Below, piece by piece: positions 1-9,070 of a stretch of 64,000 nt of DNA (within the stretch, counting starts at the first letter, position 1; each line of letters begins with the position of its first letter). The position numbers and the translations under genes are program-made. The notes beneath the pieces were generated by a model that saw only the letters and a program-made list of their open reading frames with translations, searched no databases and was not told the origin of the DNA. Source of the stretch: Adhaeribacter rhizoryzae. Its GTDB lineage: Bacteria; Bacteroidota; Bacteroidia; Cytophagales; Hymenobacteraceae. Location of the stretch: positions 310,001 to 374,000 of the forward strand of contig NZ_VWSF01000001.1 in NCBI RefSeq assembly GCF_008629685.1, in the 5' to 3' direction.

Positions 1-1830
1 TATTACCTGCGTGGTAAGCGAAATATTGCAACCATACGTACGGGTTGTTTCCAGGGCTTTGGTGGCCTGCACAAAGCCGTAACCCGTTTGGTAATCGAAA
101 CCAAAATCGAAACCGGGCGTTAATGGGTCATCCATATCTGTGGCAGAACTAATTAAATTGGCGAGAATAGCCGCGGGGGCCAGGCTGTTGCGGCGGGTTT
201 CCTGCATCAAGGCCGCTACTGCCGCTACATGGGGCGCGGCGGCCGAGGTGCCAAAAAAGTTAGGGAAAGCATCCGTATCTATGGTAATATCATCTCCGAA
301 AAAAGTAGTGTTGGTGCCATCCGGACCTACTACTTCGGGCTTTTGCCGGATGTTGCTGTTGTTGAGCGGGAGGCGTGTACCGGTAAGCGTATAAATAACG
401 GGCGTGCCGCCGGCCGAAGAAAAATTATTGATTACCGGGCGCGTTACGTTGGCGTTAAAAGATGGCGTATTAAACCAGGCGGAGGCACCTACCGCAATGG
501 CGCTTTGCGCATTGGCATGGCCGTAAATGGTAGAACTCTTGGTGTTATGTTCCTTCGGGGTAGATACGCCAAAGTCTACCCATTTCATAATGCCGGGATT
601 TGGTCCTTCAAATTTGGTGATCATAATTTCAATATCTATGGCTTGCTCAAAGGGGTTGGAAATGCCTACATATTCCAAGGGGTCGCGGCCAATATTATAT
701 TCCAAAGAAGAAAGCTCCGGCAAGAATACACCATTATAGAAAACCAAAACATCTAAATCGGTGCGGGCACCGGTACCGCCGCTAACCGAATAAAAAGGAT
801 CGTCCCACTGAAAAGGAATTTCGAAAGTACCGCCAGCCGGAATCCGGATTGTTTGGGTAATATCGCCGTTGCCAAAATCGTGGGCTTCGCCGTAATAACT
901 ACTATCCAGTACAATAGCCCGGCCAGAGCTCCGGAAAGCAGCCTGGTACGATTGGCGGTTATTATTACCGGCGGCACTAAAGTAAGTGATGTTGTTTTTT
1001 ACGACTACATCTACCGCCTGGGCAATAATACCGTCCTGAAACATTGGCTCACCCGGATAAATAACATCATCGACAATAATGTTACAACCGGCTTGGGCCA
1101 AACGCAGAATGCCGACAGCAAAAGTTGCCTGCCCGCCCACTGCCGTATGAAAAGCAAGTTTGGCACCCGGAGCCACATCGTGGATTAATTCGGCCATACC
1201 CCTGCCTTCGTCGGTTTCATTGGGGGCATCCAGTAATATTTGCACATCGGCCGGCAAATCGCCGGTAGCAATGCCGTCTGCTGCGCCGGCCTTATCGGCG
1301 GCATACGAATCTGAAATTATGCCAATTTTAGAACCCGCGCCGGTAACATTAAATTGCTGACGGGCTTTGTCGGAGAACAAAGCCGCATCGCCTTGGGTAG
1401 TAACGGCACCGGTGGCGTGCTGCAATTTATACGCCGGCATTACCTTGTTCAGCGCTTTAACATTTTCTAGTTCGTCTATTTTGTCTATTGGGAAATAGCC
1501 TGAAACAATCCGCTTGTAATAAACGCCTTTTTGTAAGCCTAATTGCTGCAACTGGCGCAGCAATTCCTGGCCATCCGGTCCTTCAGCTACGGCATCAATG
1601 GCTACGTAACCATCCTCTACCTGGAGTAAATCTAATTTCTGCGGCTTAGTTGGGGCTTGCCGCGAACGGATACTAATGGGCGGATTAGCTAAATCGCGTA
1701 AAGCAGCCGCAGCTTTGTATTTTTCTTTATCTGAGGGTTTGGGCGTTTGCGCGAATCCTGTTTGTACCTGCAGGTTAAATAATCCAAATAAAAAGGCCGT
1801 AAAAGTTAGCCGGAGTAAATTGTGCTTCAT
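1..1830 (-). CDS. Secreted S8/S53-like serine peptidase, C-terminus cut by window edge
   Basis: The minus-strand frame is open from an ATG at 1830 to the window edge (610 codons, no stop), so the C-terminus is missing. A signal peptide covers about residues 1-28 and ends FAQ. The subtilisin-like fold is shown by IGIISDSY (Asp174) and, near the visible end, GTSAAAPHVAAVAAL with the nucleophile Ser. The usual HGT histidine motif is absent. In its place is DEGRGMAELIHDVAPGA (Glu208), followed by IIVDDVIY with acidic residues near 254-255 where subtilisins carry the oxyanion Asn. This resembles the peptidase S53-like branch with a Glu/Asp/Ser arrangement, which is an inference from motif position. 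It is probably exported and acts on proteins outside the cell. No operon partner is visible: 937 bases of non-coding DNA lie upstream. Confidence 0.85.
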   Translation of the reverse strand, partial: MKHNLLRLTFTAFLFGLFNLQVQTGFAQTPKPSDKEKYKAAAALRDLANPPISIRSRQAPTKPQKLDLLQVEDGYVAIDAVAEGPDGQELLRQLQQLGLQKGVYYKRIVSGYFPIDKIDELENVKALNKVMPAYKLQHATGAVTTQGDAALFSDKARQQFNVTGAGSKIGIISDSYAADKAGAADGIATGDLPADVQILLDAPNETDEGRGMAELIHDVAPGAKLAFHTAVGGQATFAVGILRLAQAGCNIIVDDVIYPGEPMFQDGIIAQAVDVVVKNNITYFSAAGNNNRQSYQAAFRSSGRAIVLDSSYYGEAHDFGNGDITQTIRIPAGGTFEIPFQWDDPFYSVSGGTGARTDLDVLVFYNGVFLPELSSLEYNIGRDPLEYVGISNPFEQAIDIEIMITKFEGPNPGIMKWVDFGVSTPKEHNTKSSTIYGHANAQSAIAVGASAWFNTPSFNANVTRPVINNFSSAGGTPVIYTLTGTRLPLNNSNIRQKPEVVGPDGTNTTFFGDDITIDTDAFPNFFGTSAAAPHVAAVAALMQETRRNSLAPAAILANLISSATDMDDPLTPGFDFGFDYQTGYGFVQATKALETTRTYGCNISLTTQVI

Positions 1831-2464
1831 ACTGCTATGGGTTGAATATTTATAAAAGCTTTTAAATATATAGTCGGATAACACGTTATTAATTAATGGT
1901 ATGTTGTCCAGAAATAATGGTAATTCGTGTTTATACAATAAAGCTGTTTAGTATTTTTGGTTTCGAACAAATACGTATATTATTAGTGGTGTTATCACCG
2001 GCTTTGTGTCAGGCAAAGAGTACAGTATTACGATATCCACCTTTGTTAATTGTCTAACTTTAAATGATTTATGGTTTTAGTTATGTGTGCTAAAAAAACG
2101 GGGCTAAAGTAACCGGTAAAGGCAATATTTAACTTAATAGCTATGGTGAAAACAAATTTAGCCTATTCATAAAATATTAAATAACTGCAATATTTATAGT
2201 AATTGTTTTGCCTCACTGGCTGTTTTATACCCGTAAGTTTCTCTGCGCAAGTTTTGCTTTAGTATTAGTATTAATAAGCTGCTGGTAAGTTATAGGTTAT
2301 AACGAAATAATAATAGAATATAAACTTATTCGCAGGCAATATACCTATTTTTAGGTATTTACAGGAATTTAGTAAGTAAAGGCTTCTAAAATATTACCTA
2401 AACCTGATCGGGTTGTTTGTTTTTTACAAGATTTAGCTGCATAAATTCGTTTATTATACAATAA

Positions 2465-2498
2465 AAAAAGCTAAGCGGTTTGTACCGATTAGCTTTTT
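2465..2498. terminator. Strong intrinsic-terminator hairpin, bidirectional
   Basis: The arms AAAAAGCTAA (2465-2474) and TTAGCTTTTT (2489-2498) pair perfectly. An inner CGGT/ACCG pairing closes a short loop, and T/A runs lie on both sides. No gene ends directly beside it. It may back up the terminator at 2703-2747 for minus-strand transcription. Confidence 0.6.
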
Positions 2499-2702
2499 CG
2501 GGTAATATTTATTACTGGTTTTAGGCTAAATCTAATCTGAATAATTATATATGCAGTTGTTTAGGTATATGCGCAAGCTAATTTGATAGGGCTTATTTAA
2601 CAAGTATGCAGGAACATATTACACTTTGCTAGCTAGTAAACCGGGTTATGTTATTAAGCTCAAAAACTTTCATCTCACCAGGTTGCAAAAGGCTTCAATA
2701 AT

Positions 2703-2747
2703 ACAAAACCAGTTAACAGTAAGTAATATACCGCCAACTGGTTTTGT
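2703..2747 (-). terminator. Terminator hairpin downstream of the two-repeat secreted protein
   Basis: Twelve-base arms at 2703-2714 (ACAAAACCAGTT) and 2736-2747 (AACTGGTTTTGT) are perfect complements around a 21-base loop. It lies 20 bases past the stop of the minus-strand gene ending at 2768. Confidence 0.6.
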
Positions 2748-2767
2748 AACTTTACCCACCCAAGTTT

Positions 2768-3577
2768 TTAATTCATATTTCTTCTAGTCATTGGCAATGC
2801 TCCAACTGGTTTTAGGGGCCGGCCTCGTTTATCGGTCCAGGCAAAAGAACGATCATAAACGGTTTTAATGTCGAAAGACCTGGAAGCGGCTTTGTCGGTT
2901 AGGTAATTTACTTCAAAGGTGTATTTGCCATCGGTTACCGCCGCTAAATCAAAGAATTTGGTAAATTGGGTATTGCGGATAACACCCTGGTACAAAATGT
3001 CTTTTTCGTTATTCCGGAAAATATAATTCAGGGGTTCGCCGGTATTATTTACCACGTGCAGCGTTATCTGAGCAGGAGCACTTTTATAAATGGCAGCCAT
3101 TACGTCGGATGGTCTCCGGTTTTCCAGGTCAGTGGGGGTCATGTTCCGGTTTTCTTTGCTATTAATGGCAAACCGCTTTACATCTGTTTGTTTATGGCCA
3201 GCTACTACCAGCGAATACCGGCCCATTGGGGTTTGCGTAAAATTTAATATTTTGTTGTATTCTTTGCCGGTAAAAGAATCTTGAAATAACGGAATGTTGG
3301 CGTAATTGCGGATAGCAATACGCACTTGTTTACCGGTTGGGTTAAGCACGTTTACTTTTACCCGCATGGGCGATATTTCCTCTACAGAAGTAATTACGCG
3401 GGCTGTTACTTTCGCTTCTTTTAAAGTGCCTTGCGGAATTTTATCGTTTTTTTTGTTTTTACCCGAAACCTGGGCCGCAACTGGGCTAGCTACAAAAGCT
3501 ACTGCAAAGCCTATCAGCATAAGCATTAATAAAATGTATCTGATTTTATGATTAGCGGTTTTATATGAAGTTTTCAT
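2768..3577 (-). CDS. Secreted protein with two homologous beta-sandwich repeats
   Basis: A 269-residue protein with a long signal peptide (positive N-terminus, hydrophobic stretch about residues 13-35, cleavage after VAAQ). I do not recognise a named family. Two segments look homologous: about residues 70-127 (MRVKVNVLNPTGKQV ... GRYSLVVA) and about 169-224 (AQITLHVVNNTGEPL ... GKYTFEV). Each has a beta-rich start, an N(P/N)TG turn and a closing GrYs/GkYt strand, as expected for Ig-like or DUF3244-type sandwiches. The tail is basic (KRGRPLKP). It is probably periplasmic or surface exposed. It is monocistronic with its own terminator at 2703-2747. A structural or adhesion role is possible but not shown. 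Confidence 0.7.
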   Translation of the reverse strand: MKTSYKTANHKIRYILLMLMLIGFAVAFVASPVAAQVSGKNKKNDKIPQGTLKEAKVTARVITSVEEISPMRVKVNVLNPTGKQVRIAIRNYANIPLFQDSFTGKEYNKILNFTQTPMGRYSLVVAGHKQTDVKRFAINSKENRNMTPTDLENRRPSDVMAAIYKSAPAQITLHVVNNTGEPLNYIFRNNEKDILYQGVIRNTQFTKFFDLAAVTDGKYTFEVNYLTDKAASRSFDIKTVYDRSFAWTDKRGRPLKPVGALPMTRRNMN

Positions 3578-4480
3578 GAGTTTGTTTTATTAAGGTTAAA
3601 TTTTAAATAAATAATGCCTGGAAAGTGGTTTTTGCTGCGCTTACCGGAATAGCAGCGGGCACATTGCGCGTAAATTATTGCCGGCTATTGCCGCAAAAAC
3701 AATACTTACCAAAACAATTGGTTAGGGGGTAGTACAAGCCTGTAAGGCAACGGCGAAGCGTAGATTAAATTTGTTTGACTGCTTTTTCTGGCCAGGTAAA
3801 AACCTGACAGAAAATAATTATTTGGGGAATGCTGGTACCAGGTGCTAAGCGGCTATTTGTCAGGGGAGAACAACAGGCTAGCAGCGCCGTAATTTTTTAG
3901 TAATAATAATATTGCTTGCGCAAGCGGGGTATATTTAGTTGTAAAAATCAGGTTCATGTACATGCCGCGTTGCTTTAAGGTACGTAATTTTGCACTGGCT
4001 TTATTAATAACTAGCAGCAATAGACCGCATAGCAAAACCCGATTTTAGCCGTTATTCAGAACCTGGCTGGCTTTTGATATTTTACCCTTTAGCTTGTAAA
4101 GCAATAAGGTTTTTCAGAAGGCTTGTGCATAGGCGTTTAGATGGTTTTGGATTAACAATGGTGTTCTTTTATTAGCTCGGATGAATGTCTTAGCGGCCTA
4201 TAATAGCTAAGAAAATGGCGTGTGGTTTAGTTGTTTTTACCCCCCAACCAAAACAACTAAAATTTATTTGTTCTTTCGAAATAATGGTAAATATAGTACG
4301 ACGGGTAATCTAATAAAATACTTAATATAAGTATTTTTAGAACTAATTATATTTAAGTATAGGGAAATGCCGTTTTTAGATATTTAACAGGAGATGGTTT
4401 TATATATATAATTTGAATATTTTGATATTGCTCGTTTGTCTTATGTCTGGGGTTTAAAGCAAGATTAATTTTTCGGAATA
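3578..4480. other. Non-coding gap, nothing recognised
   Basis: About 900 bases between two minus-strand genes. The only sizeable open frame (about 60 codons at 3853-4035) has no family resemblance and atypical composition for this genome. No RNA fold, repeat or strong terminator was recognised. Confidence 0.5.
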
Positions 4481-5275
4481 TTAAAAACCGGCCAGAATAG
4501 CAAAGTGTACCAGACAAGAAGTGTCTTTAATATTCGTTTTTTCCAGCATATTGCGCCGGTGGGTTTCAACGGTATGAATACTGATAAACAATTCGTCGGC
4601 TACTTCTTTACTTGAATATCCTTTGCCTAGTAACTTTAAAATTTCTATTTCGCGTTTACTCAAAAAAGTATCTTTGGTAACGCGCTGTTCGGCCAGGTTG
4701 TAAAAGTAAGCAAAGCCGCTTTCCTGCTTGTTTATAATGTGCAGTATTTTGGTATTATCTTTTTTAAGATGCGTAATATCGGTTAATACAACCAGCAAAT
4801 GCAACACCTGATTGGCTTCGTCGAGGTTTAAAATAAGGTTGCGTTGGAGCACCCGAATATACGTGCCGTTAATTTTGCGAATGCGGTAATCGTAACTAGA
4901 GCGGTAATCCAGGCGCTGATTAGGGGTTAAACCAGCTATATAATCCATTTCTTTTTCTAAAATTTCGAGTAAGCCGGGTACATCATCCGGATGAATTTTG
5001 GATAAGGTAAAGCACAATCCTTCCTGTAAATACGCCTGGGCTTCGTAGCCTAATAATTGCTCCAGTTTATAGCTAATGTACGGGTAATTGGTTTTACTCG
5101 CATCAAAAATGGCAATGGCACAATCGGCACCTATAAATATTTTTTCGAGCAGCGGGTTACGGTTTACCAAAAAGTCAAAATCTTTCGTGGCAGTACCGGG
5201 TTTGCTTTCCTGGTAGCGCTGCAATATTTTTTTTAGCGTCGGCTGTCCGTTTTCAAAAGCTTCTTCCATGCCCAT
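4481..5275 (-). CDS. PAS-domain LuxR-family transcriptional regulator
   Basis: A 264-residue cytoplasmic regulator. Residues of about 50-175 form a PAS/PAC sensor (SYKLEQLLGYEA, KIHPDDVPGLLE, DYRIRKINGTYIRVLQRNLI). Residues of about 203-262 form a LuxR/GerE helix-turn-helix (SKREIEILKLLGKGYSSKEVA, then ISIHTVETHRRNMLEK). The combination suggests a one-component regulator in which PAS ligand or redox sensing controls DNA binding. No receiver domain or partner kinase is present. A second ATG lies two codons in (position 5269); the outer ATG is used here. It is divergent from the DUF1801 gene across about 500 bases, so its target cannot be read from context. Confidence 0.85.
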   Translation of the reverse strand: MGMEEAFENGQPTLKKILQRYQESKPGTATKDFDFLVNRNPLLEKIFIGADCAIAIFDASKTNYPYISYKLEQLLGYEAQAYLQEGLCFTLSKIHPDDVPGLLEILEKEMDYIAGLTPNQRLDYRSSYDYRIRKINGTYIRVLQRNLILNLDEANQVLHLLVVLTDITHLKKDNTKILHIINKQESGFAYFYNLAEQRVTKDTFLSKREIEILKLLGKGYSSKEVADELFISIHTVETHRRNMLEKTNIKDTSCLVHFAILAGF

Positions 5276-5792
5276 TGGTATGCCATTTATCTTTTTAGTT
5301 TCTGGGGTTGCTACCGGTCATAAACGGTTAAAATCAAACAGTACGGCAGAATAGTTAGGCTTATATTTGTTTGTCTGTTTAACCTGCCTGCTGGAATTAA
5401 GTAGTATTTGTTTAGATGTTTAATTAATTCCGGAAAGTAAAAGATTTATTCTATTTTTTAATAAATAATACAATAATATATTAAAAATATACTAATTTTG
5501 GAAATTATAGTTGCCCTAAAAGGGAATTAATTTTAGTTGATTGTTAATTTATTTGTTGGTTATAAAAGAGTGAGTGGGCAGAGCGGCAACTTAGGCAAAA
5601 GCCTGTTTAATATTAACACGTTTAAGCCAGCATTATTGCCTGGTTGGTTTTGTAACGGCTTAATTTAATAGCGAAAACCTCGTGCATTAAAATAAAGTTA
5701 CAGCAGTATAATAAAATAATTTGCTCTGGTATTACGGGGTTGGGTATCTAAATAAAATAACTTTACTTAGCCTTTGTAACTACTGCAACCTT
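5276..5792. other. Divergent intergenic region between LuxR regulator and DUF1801 gene
   Basis: About 500 bases of AT-rich DNA that must hold both promoters. No clear TAnnTTTG box with correctly spaced TTG was found for either gene, and no repeat or RNA was recognised. Confidence 0.4.
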
Positions 5793-6248
5793 ATGATTTC
5801 GACTGCCACAACCCCGCAGGAATATTTAGAAACGCTGGAACCTGCCCGGCAGCAAGCTATGGGTAAACTCCGAGATTGTTTGCTCGCTAATTTACCGGCG
5901 GGTTTCACCGAAGTTATGAATTATGGCATGATTGGGTATGTGGTGCCGCATGCGCTTTATGCTCCGGGTTACCACTGCAATCCAACATTGCCGCTGCCAT
6001 TTATAAGTATTGCTTCGCAAAAGAATTTTATTGCGCTTTACCACATGGGCCTGTATGCCAATGCCGATTTATTAGCCTGGTTTGTGCAGGAGTACCCAAA
6101 ACACGTAAAAACCAAACTCGATATGGGTGAAAGTTGCATACGGTTTAAGCGGCCCGACCAAATACCCTACGACCTGATTGGAGATTTAGCTACTCGCCTA
6201 ACGCCCCAGGATTGGATTAAACTCTACGAAAGCCAGCTAAAAAAATAG
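5793..6248 (+). CDS. DUF1801 domain protein
   Basis: A 151-residue soluble protein of the DUF1801 (YdhG/YjhX-like) family. Typical features are the N-terminal PQEYLETLEPARQQAMGKLRDCL, the central NYGMIGYVV, the FISIASQKNFIALYHMG block and a C-terminal MGESCIRFKRPDQIP. The frame stays open further upstream to 5721, but the extra 24 codons have no family resemblance, so the ATG at 5793 was chosen. The family's molecular function is not established; the fold is iron-chaperone/frataxin-like in some members. It is a single gene with no operon partners. Confidence 0.8.
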   Translation: MISTATTPQEYLETLEPARQQAMGKLRDCLLANLPAGFTEVMNYGMIGYVVPHALYAPGYHCNPTLPLPFISIASQKNFIALYHMGLYANADLLAWFVQEYPKHVKTKLDMGESCIRFKRPDQIPYDLIGDLATRLTPQDWIKLYESQLKK

Positions 6249-6459
6249 CTTTACTGCCAGCTTGCTTTTATTTGGTTGGGGCTTGTATAATTACTTATTT
6301 ATGTTGCCAACCTGAAAATCTAGGTTATAAAACCAGTAATTTCTTCTTAACCAAATTGTATAAACTACTGCACAAAGCTTTTTAGCAGCTTGGTAAACGG
6401 AATGAAAAGCGTAGATTAAATATTTTGCGTGAGACTTAGTATTATTAACCCGCAATGCT

Positions 6460-6669
6460 TTATTCGCGGGGTAAGTTAAGCCGCATAAAAAACAGCACGC
6501 CACTAGTAGCAGCTAAACCATATGTAAAAAAGTTTTGGAGCGAAAAGGTAGCTTCGGTTTTCAGCGGAAACTGCGGCCCCTGGAGCAAAATACCCGATAT
6601 TAACCCTACTAAACCGGCAATTACAAAGTGCCGCCGCTGCAACTTATACCCACCTTTTTTAGGCAACAT
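6460..6669 (-). CDS. Small membrane protein with two predicted helices
   Basis: A 69-residue open frame from ATG at 6669. A basic N-terminus (LPKKGGYKLQRRHF) is followed by a hydrophobic segment at about residues 15-30 (VIAGLVGLISGILL) and another at about 47-62 (FFTYGLAATSGVLFFM). The pattern fits a small inner-membrane hairpin protein with positively charged ends. The family is not recognised. There is no close neighbour on the same strand, and about 330 bases of AT-rich DNA lie upstream. It could be spurious, but the amphipathic arrangement argues for a real gene. Confidence 0.5.
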   Translation of the reverse strand: MLPKKGGYKLQRRHFVIAGLVGLISGILLQGPQFPLKTEATFSLQNFFTYGLAATSGVLFFMRLNLPRE

Positions 6670-6998
6670 AACTACTCAATATTTAATATTATAAATATAT
6701 ATTATTAAATATATTAAAGTCAAGCCTTACATTCTTTAAGGCGCTAAGTTTCTGAAAATATTGGTGTACTACCTTAACAAGCTTTTAAAAGGAAGAATTT
6801 GTGCGAAGCGCCATATGGCCAAATAATGCACCCCATTCCGTAGTAATTTTATGGTAGCCGTTTTGGTATCTAACTAAATTCCAAAATATAGAAAACAGCG
6901 CTTTAAGCAGGTTTATTGTTTTATTACAATTTTTTATCTAAAAATAGTTGCTTGGTTTAATTTAAATAAAGTAAATTTATGCGTTAATTATATTAGAG
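6670..6998. other. AT-rich intergenic gap
   Basis: About 330 bases separating a minus-strand small membrane gene from a plus-strand secreted protein gene. No repeat, RNA or clear promoter box was identified. Confidence 0.4.
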
Positions 6999-7493
6999 AT
7001 GCGCTTTATTTTTGTTGTTGGGTTATTTTTAACTTTCTCTATTCCAGGTTTTGGACAAGTTTTCGGGTTTGAGCAGCTTATAAGTTTAACCAAGCGCGAC
7101 TCGGCCCAGGTGAGCAGTTATGTTGCCGAAAAAAAATGGGTTTTAAACGAAGCCAAAACACCTACCGAAAATACCGCCGGCCGGATAACCTGGAAGCACT
7201 CTGCTTTATCTAAATCTGACCAGTTTGCCCAATATTGGCTGGTGTATTTTTATAAAGAGAATAAATGCCGCCGGCTCTCTTACGCCACTCTCGATGCCAA
7301 AACGTTTGAAGCTTTAAAAAGGCAGGTAGCCAGTAAAAACATGCGGAAAATCTCAAGTAAAAACAGCAAAGGCCTTAGCCAAACGCAGTACCAATGGGGC
7401 ACCTATACCGTTACGTTAGAGCAAAACAGCAACAGCGTAGATCAGGAAAATAAGCCTATTAAAAGCTTTGAAATAACCATAGATACTATTTAA
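6999..7493 (+). CDS. Secreted protein of unknown function
   Basis: A 164-residue protein with a clear signal peptide (MRFIFVVGLFLTFSIPGFGQ, cut after residue 20). The mature part is about 145 residues, rich in Lys, Ser and Gln, with alternating beta-like segments (YWLVYFYKENKCRRLSYATL, YTVTLEQN, KSFEITID). No family was recognised and there are no catalytic-looking residues. It is probably periplasmic. A single transcription unit is likely, since the next gene starts 258 bases downstream. Confidence 0.65.
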   Translation: MRFIFVVGLFLTFSIPGFGQVFGFEQLISLTKRDSAQVSSYVAEKKWVLNEAKTPTENTAGRITWKHSALSKSDQFAQYWLVYFYKENKCRRLSYATLDAKTFEALKRQVASKNMRKISSKNSKGLSQTQYQWGTYTVTLEQNSNSVDQENKPIKSFEITIDTI

Positions 7494-7751
7494 ACCTTTA
7501 AATTTTAGCTAAGGTAACCTACCAGGTAAAGCTTGCTTAGTTTTTCGGGTTGTAAAAACTACCAGTATAAATTGATTTTCAGAAGATAAACCGCTATATT
7601 AACAGTAAATTAACTCCTTCTTGTCGGTCCTGCTTATTTATACCAGGCTGTTTTTGGCTCCAGTAACCTGAACTAAAAGTACATTCTTTTGCGGCTCATT
7701 TGGGCGTGGTTAAGCTTTTAGTGTTATTAATCTAGTTTTATTAAACAAACT

Positions 7752-8129
7752 ATGCCATACGAAAAGCTGATTGTACAAGTACAATCGTTTTTAAAGGAAG
7801 GTAAAACCGATGAGGTAGTGGAGCTGTTGTTTTCTACGTATTTGCAAACCCACCCGGAGGCCCGTAACATTCAGGATTACCGCGAGCGGGTAAGTTACAA
7901 GTTGCAGAATGAGTTTAACGCGCTAGCGGAGCCGGAAGCTAAAGAAAAGGCCGAATTACTAATTTTTGGCTTTATGGCCATTGTAAGCAACAGCGAAGGC
8001 GAAACCGGTTATAATATTGTGCTTTTGTTGCTACACTTAATGCGGCGCGGCCAGTTTGATGCCATCCGCGAAATTATTCAGGTACTTAAACTCGAAAAGG
8101 CTTCGCGGTTGTTGGAAAAACTGCGATAA
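7752..8129 (+). CDS. Small all-helical cytoplasmic protein, unknown function
   Basis: A 125-residue acidic, predominantly helical protein (YEKLIVQVQSFLKEGKTDEVV, then repeated Leu-rich helices such as YNIVLLLLHLMRRG and FDAIREIIQVLKLEKASRLLEKL). There is no signal peptide or membrane segment. The regular helix-loop-helix spacing suggests an alpha-alpha hairpin fold like TPR/HEAT fragments, but no consensus repeat can be aligned. The family is not recognised. It starts at ATG 7752; a hairpin repeat follows about 90 bases after the stop. Confidence 0.6.
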   Translation: MPYEKLIVQVQSFLKEGKTDEVVELLFSTYLQTHPEARNIQDYRERVSYKLQNEFNALAEPEAKEKAELLIFGFMAIVSNSEGETGYNIVLLLLHLMRRGQFDAIREIIQVLKLEKASRLLEKLR

Positions 8130-8661
8130 AGTAAATATTATAGGTTACTAAAAATAGGAAGACCAATATTTTCGGGTTGCAACCAGTTGGCTTTTACTAT
8201 ACCACTATCAATTAGAGACTGCGCTTAAAAATTTGGTCATCCTGAGCTTGCCGAAGGATCTATAACAGTATTATAAATTAGATTTAGCTATTTCGACAAG
8301 CGCAACAAGACTGCAATAATGTAAGCGCATTAACCAATAAATATTATTATTATTCCGCCCTTGCTTAGCTTTTTTGCCCAGCCGTAAATCTGCCTGTAAA
8401 AAACCTTAACTACTAGCCGGGCTTATTTTTTTGCCTACCAGGTAGTTAAAGCAATTTTGTTTAGGCCGCAATAAAAATAACCAGTCAACTAAACTTTAGC
8501 CATCTTTTTTTGTCTATTACCTTTTTTGGACCTAAATAATTAACGTTGTACGCGAGGCATAAACGGGTTAATAAGGTAAAAAGCGCAAAATATGTTAGAA
8601 CTTTATAATTTTGCAGACCCGGCAAAAAAACTTACCTCCTGGCTACCTTAAAATTATTGCT
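8130..8661. other. Intergenic region with dispersed hairpin repeat
   Basis: About 530 bases. Positions 8221-8327 hold a copy of the dispersed GTCATCCTGAGC-type hairpin, listed separately. A TAATTTTG box at 8606-8613 matches the Bacteroidota -7 consensus TAnnTTTG and is a candidate promoter for the DUF486 gene. The rest is unremarkable. Confidence 0.5.
8221..8327. repeat. Dispersed imperfect hairpin repeat, copy A
   Basis: Starts with GCGCTTA at 8221. One arm carries GGTCATCCTGAGCTTGCCGA (8235-8254) running into AGGATCTATAAC. The opposing arm (8288-8327) reads, on the complement, GCGCTTACATTATTGCAG and then TTGTTGCGCTTGTCGAAATA. The same architecture recurs at 26033-26148 and 57338-57441. Confidence 0.75.
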
Positions 8662-9033
8662 TTGAAAGGATTTTATACCATTGTGCTGCTGATACTTTCT
8701 AACGTATTCATGACGTTTGCCTGGTACGGGCACTTACAATTTAAAAAGTTGGGTTGGCTGCAGCAGGCCGGATTGTGGGTTATTATTTTAATTAGCTGGG
8801 GCTTGGCCTTTTTCGAATACGTGTTTCAGGTGCCGGCCAATAAAATAGGTTTCCGCGAAAACGGCGGCCCTTTTTCGTTATTCGAGCTGAAAACCATACA
8901 AGAGGCGGTATCGCTGGTGGTATTTACCTTAGTAACCGTATTTATTTTTAAAACCGATAAACTTGCCTGGAATCACGCTGTAGGGTTTGCGTTGCTGGTG
9001 CTGGCGGTTTTTTTCATTTTTAAGAAATGGTAG
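8662..9033 (+). CDS. DUF486/DMT-type small integral membrane protein
   Basis: A 123-residue membrane protein of the DUF486 family, related to small multidrug/metabolite transporters. The family signature LLILSNVFMTFAWYGHL is at the N-terminus, followed by ISWGLAFFEYVFQVPANK and GFRENGGPFSLFELKTIQEA. Four hydrophobic segments are visible. The start is unusual: the frame opens upstream with a TTG at 8611, but a TAnnTTTG box overlaps that position (8606-8613), which would put the transcript start downstream of it. The TTG at 8662, giving MKGFYTIVLL like other family members, is preferred. The substrate is unknown. The MoxR gene begins 38 bases downstream, so co-transcription is likely. Confidence 0.8.
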   Translation: MKGFYTIVLLILSNVFMTFAWYGHLQFKKLGWLQQAGLWVIILISWGLAFFEYVFQVPANKIGFRENGGPFSLFELKTIQEAVSLVVFTLVTVFIFKTDKLAWNHAVGFALLVLAVFFIFKKW

Positions 9034-9070
9034 TAATAAGCCCGAACTGCCAGCATAAATTAATATTTTA

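Larger units (their letters stand above)
1831..2767. other. Long AT-rich intergenic region with two hairpins
   Basis: No credible gene is seen in this 937-base stretch. It holds the upstream region of the S8-like peptidase, including a TTTCGAACAAATACGTATAT motif at 1961-1980 that resembles one at 51663, and two terminator-like hairpins listed separately. The rest is AT-rich sequence with no recognisable structure. Confidence 0.6.

Noticed and set aside
140-1360. Several plus-strand open frames
   Set aside because: They lie antisense to the S8-like protease, which explains the whole region with signal peptide and protease motifs; the plus-strand translations resemble nothing.
3853-4035. Minus-strand 60-codon frame
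   Set aside because: No family likeness, no promoter or terminator, and low-complexity Leu-rich translation in an AT-rich gap.
6291-6503. Minus-strand 70-codon frame
   Set aside because: Overlaps the better-supported small membrane gene and has an erratic Cys/Tyr/Trp composition.
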